Positions 5,327 through 5,405 of a stretch of 5,405 nucleotides of DNA are shown piece by piece. Position 1 is the stretch's first letter. The number at the start of each line of letters is the position of its first letter. The position numbers and the translations under genes were made by a program. Below the pieces are notes generated by a model. It saw nothing but the letters and a program-made list of their open reading frames with translations. It had not been told where the DNA came from and did not search any database. Origin of the DNA: Bacteroidales bacterium (GTDB lineage: Bacteria; Bacteroidota; Bacteroidia; Bacteroidales; WCHB1-69); assembly GCA_031264975.1 (NCBI GenBank), contig JAISDH010000214.1:1-5405 (forward strand), read 5' to 3'.

Positions 5327-5357
5327 TTTGGTAGTTGATTTTATTTATCTACCTTTG
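5327..5357 (+). promoter_or_regulatory. Bacteroidota housekeeping promoter
   Basis: TTTG (5327-5330) is followed after exactly 19 bases by TACCTTTG (5350-5357), an exact fit to the -33/-7 consensus TTTG-N19-21-TAnnTTTG of the Bacteroidota primary sigma factor. Transcription should begin at about 5362-5366, giving a leader of roughly 15-28 bases before the first usable ATG. It is the best evidence in the window for the phylum and for a plus-strand gene beyond the right edge. Confidence 0.75.
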
Positions 5358-5380
5358 CATCCGGAAATTCATAATGGACA

Positions 5381-5405
5381 ATGGGTAAAATGAACAGTAT
5401 ATCAT
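5381..5405 (+). CDS. Start of a plus-strand gene, truncated by the window end
   Basis: Two in-frame ATG codons at 5381 and 5390 (MGKMNSIS) open a frame that runs off the end. Another ATG at 5374 hits a stop after four codons and is rejected. The frame lies directly behind the strong promoter at 5327-5357, so a real gene is likely, but too few residues are visible to suggest a product. It is transcribed divergently from the SPFH operon. Confidence 0.4.

Overview
The window looks like chromosomal DNA of a member of the Bacteroidota, probably Bacteroidales. The evidence is a textbook promoter of that phylum near the right end (TTTG, 19 bases, TACCTTTG), A-rich start regions mostly without a Shine-Dalgarno sequence, AT-rich coding sequence, and a Bacteroidales-style lipoprotein with an Ig-like domain. 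No tRNA, rRNA, CRISPR array, transposase or integrase is visible. Almost everything is coded on the minus strand.

Layout from left to right. Bases 1-84 hold two short inverted repeats. Bases 85-1293 (minus) encode a 402-residue surface lipoprotein with an Ig-like fold. Bases 1294-1443 are an intergenic stretch with a hairpin just in front of the lipoprotein start. Bases 1444-2004 (minus) encode a 186-residue putative endonuclease of the DUF559/Vsr-like PD-(D/E)XK type. A terminator at 2115-2142 separates it from a compact five-gene minus-strand operon. In transcription order the operon encodes: a 368-residue SPFH (Band-7) protein with a C-terminal GYF_2-like domain (5100-3994); a 114-residue protein with four membrane helices (3981-3637); a 125-residue zinc-ribbon protein with two membrane helices (3630-3253); a 245-residue zinc-ribbon protein with a tail anchor (3215-2478); and a 57-residue two-helix membrane protein (2394-2221), which is easy to miss because of its size. 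Bases 5101-5326 are a divergent intergenic region. A plus-strand gene begins at about 5381 and leaves the window.

The operon is the most interesting part. SPFH proteins of this type (YdjI-like, 'virion core protein' in many annotations) are found with zinc-ribbon and small membrane proteins in envelope-stress loci such as the Bacillus subtilis ydjFGHI region. Here the zinc ribbons are separate membrane-anchored proteins, and the SPFH protein has a GYF_2 domain between two proline-rich segments. I infer that the products form a membrane platform: the zinc-ribbon proteins and the four-helix protein sit in the inner membrane and recruit or cap an SPFH oligomer. The 57-residue protein shares 28 of 52 aligned positions with the membrane half of the 125-residue protein, so it is a paralogous module without the zinc ribbon.

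A 34-bp element, with one mismatch between copies, lies 41 bp in front of the nuclease gene and 44 bp in front of the SPFH operon, in the same orientation relative to both. I read it as a shared promoter or operator that would co-regulate the nuclease with the SPFH operon, but a recombination scar cannot be excluded. Functions beyond the family level are inference.
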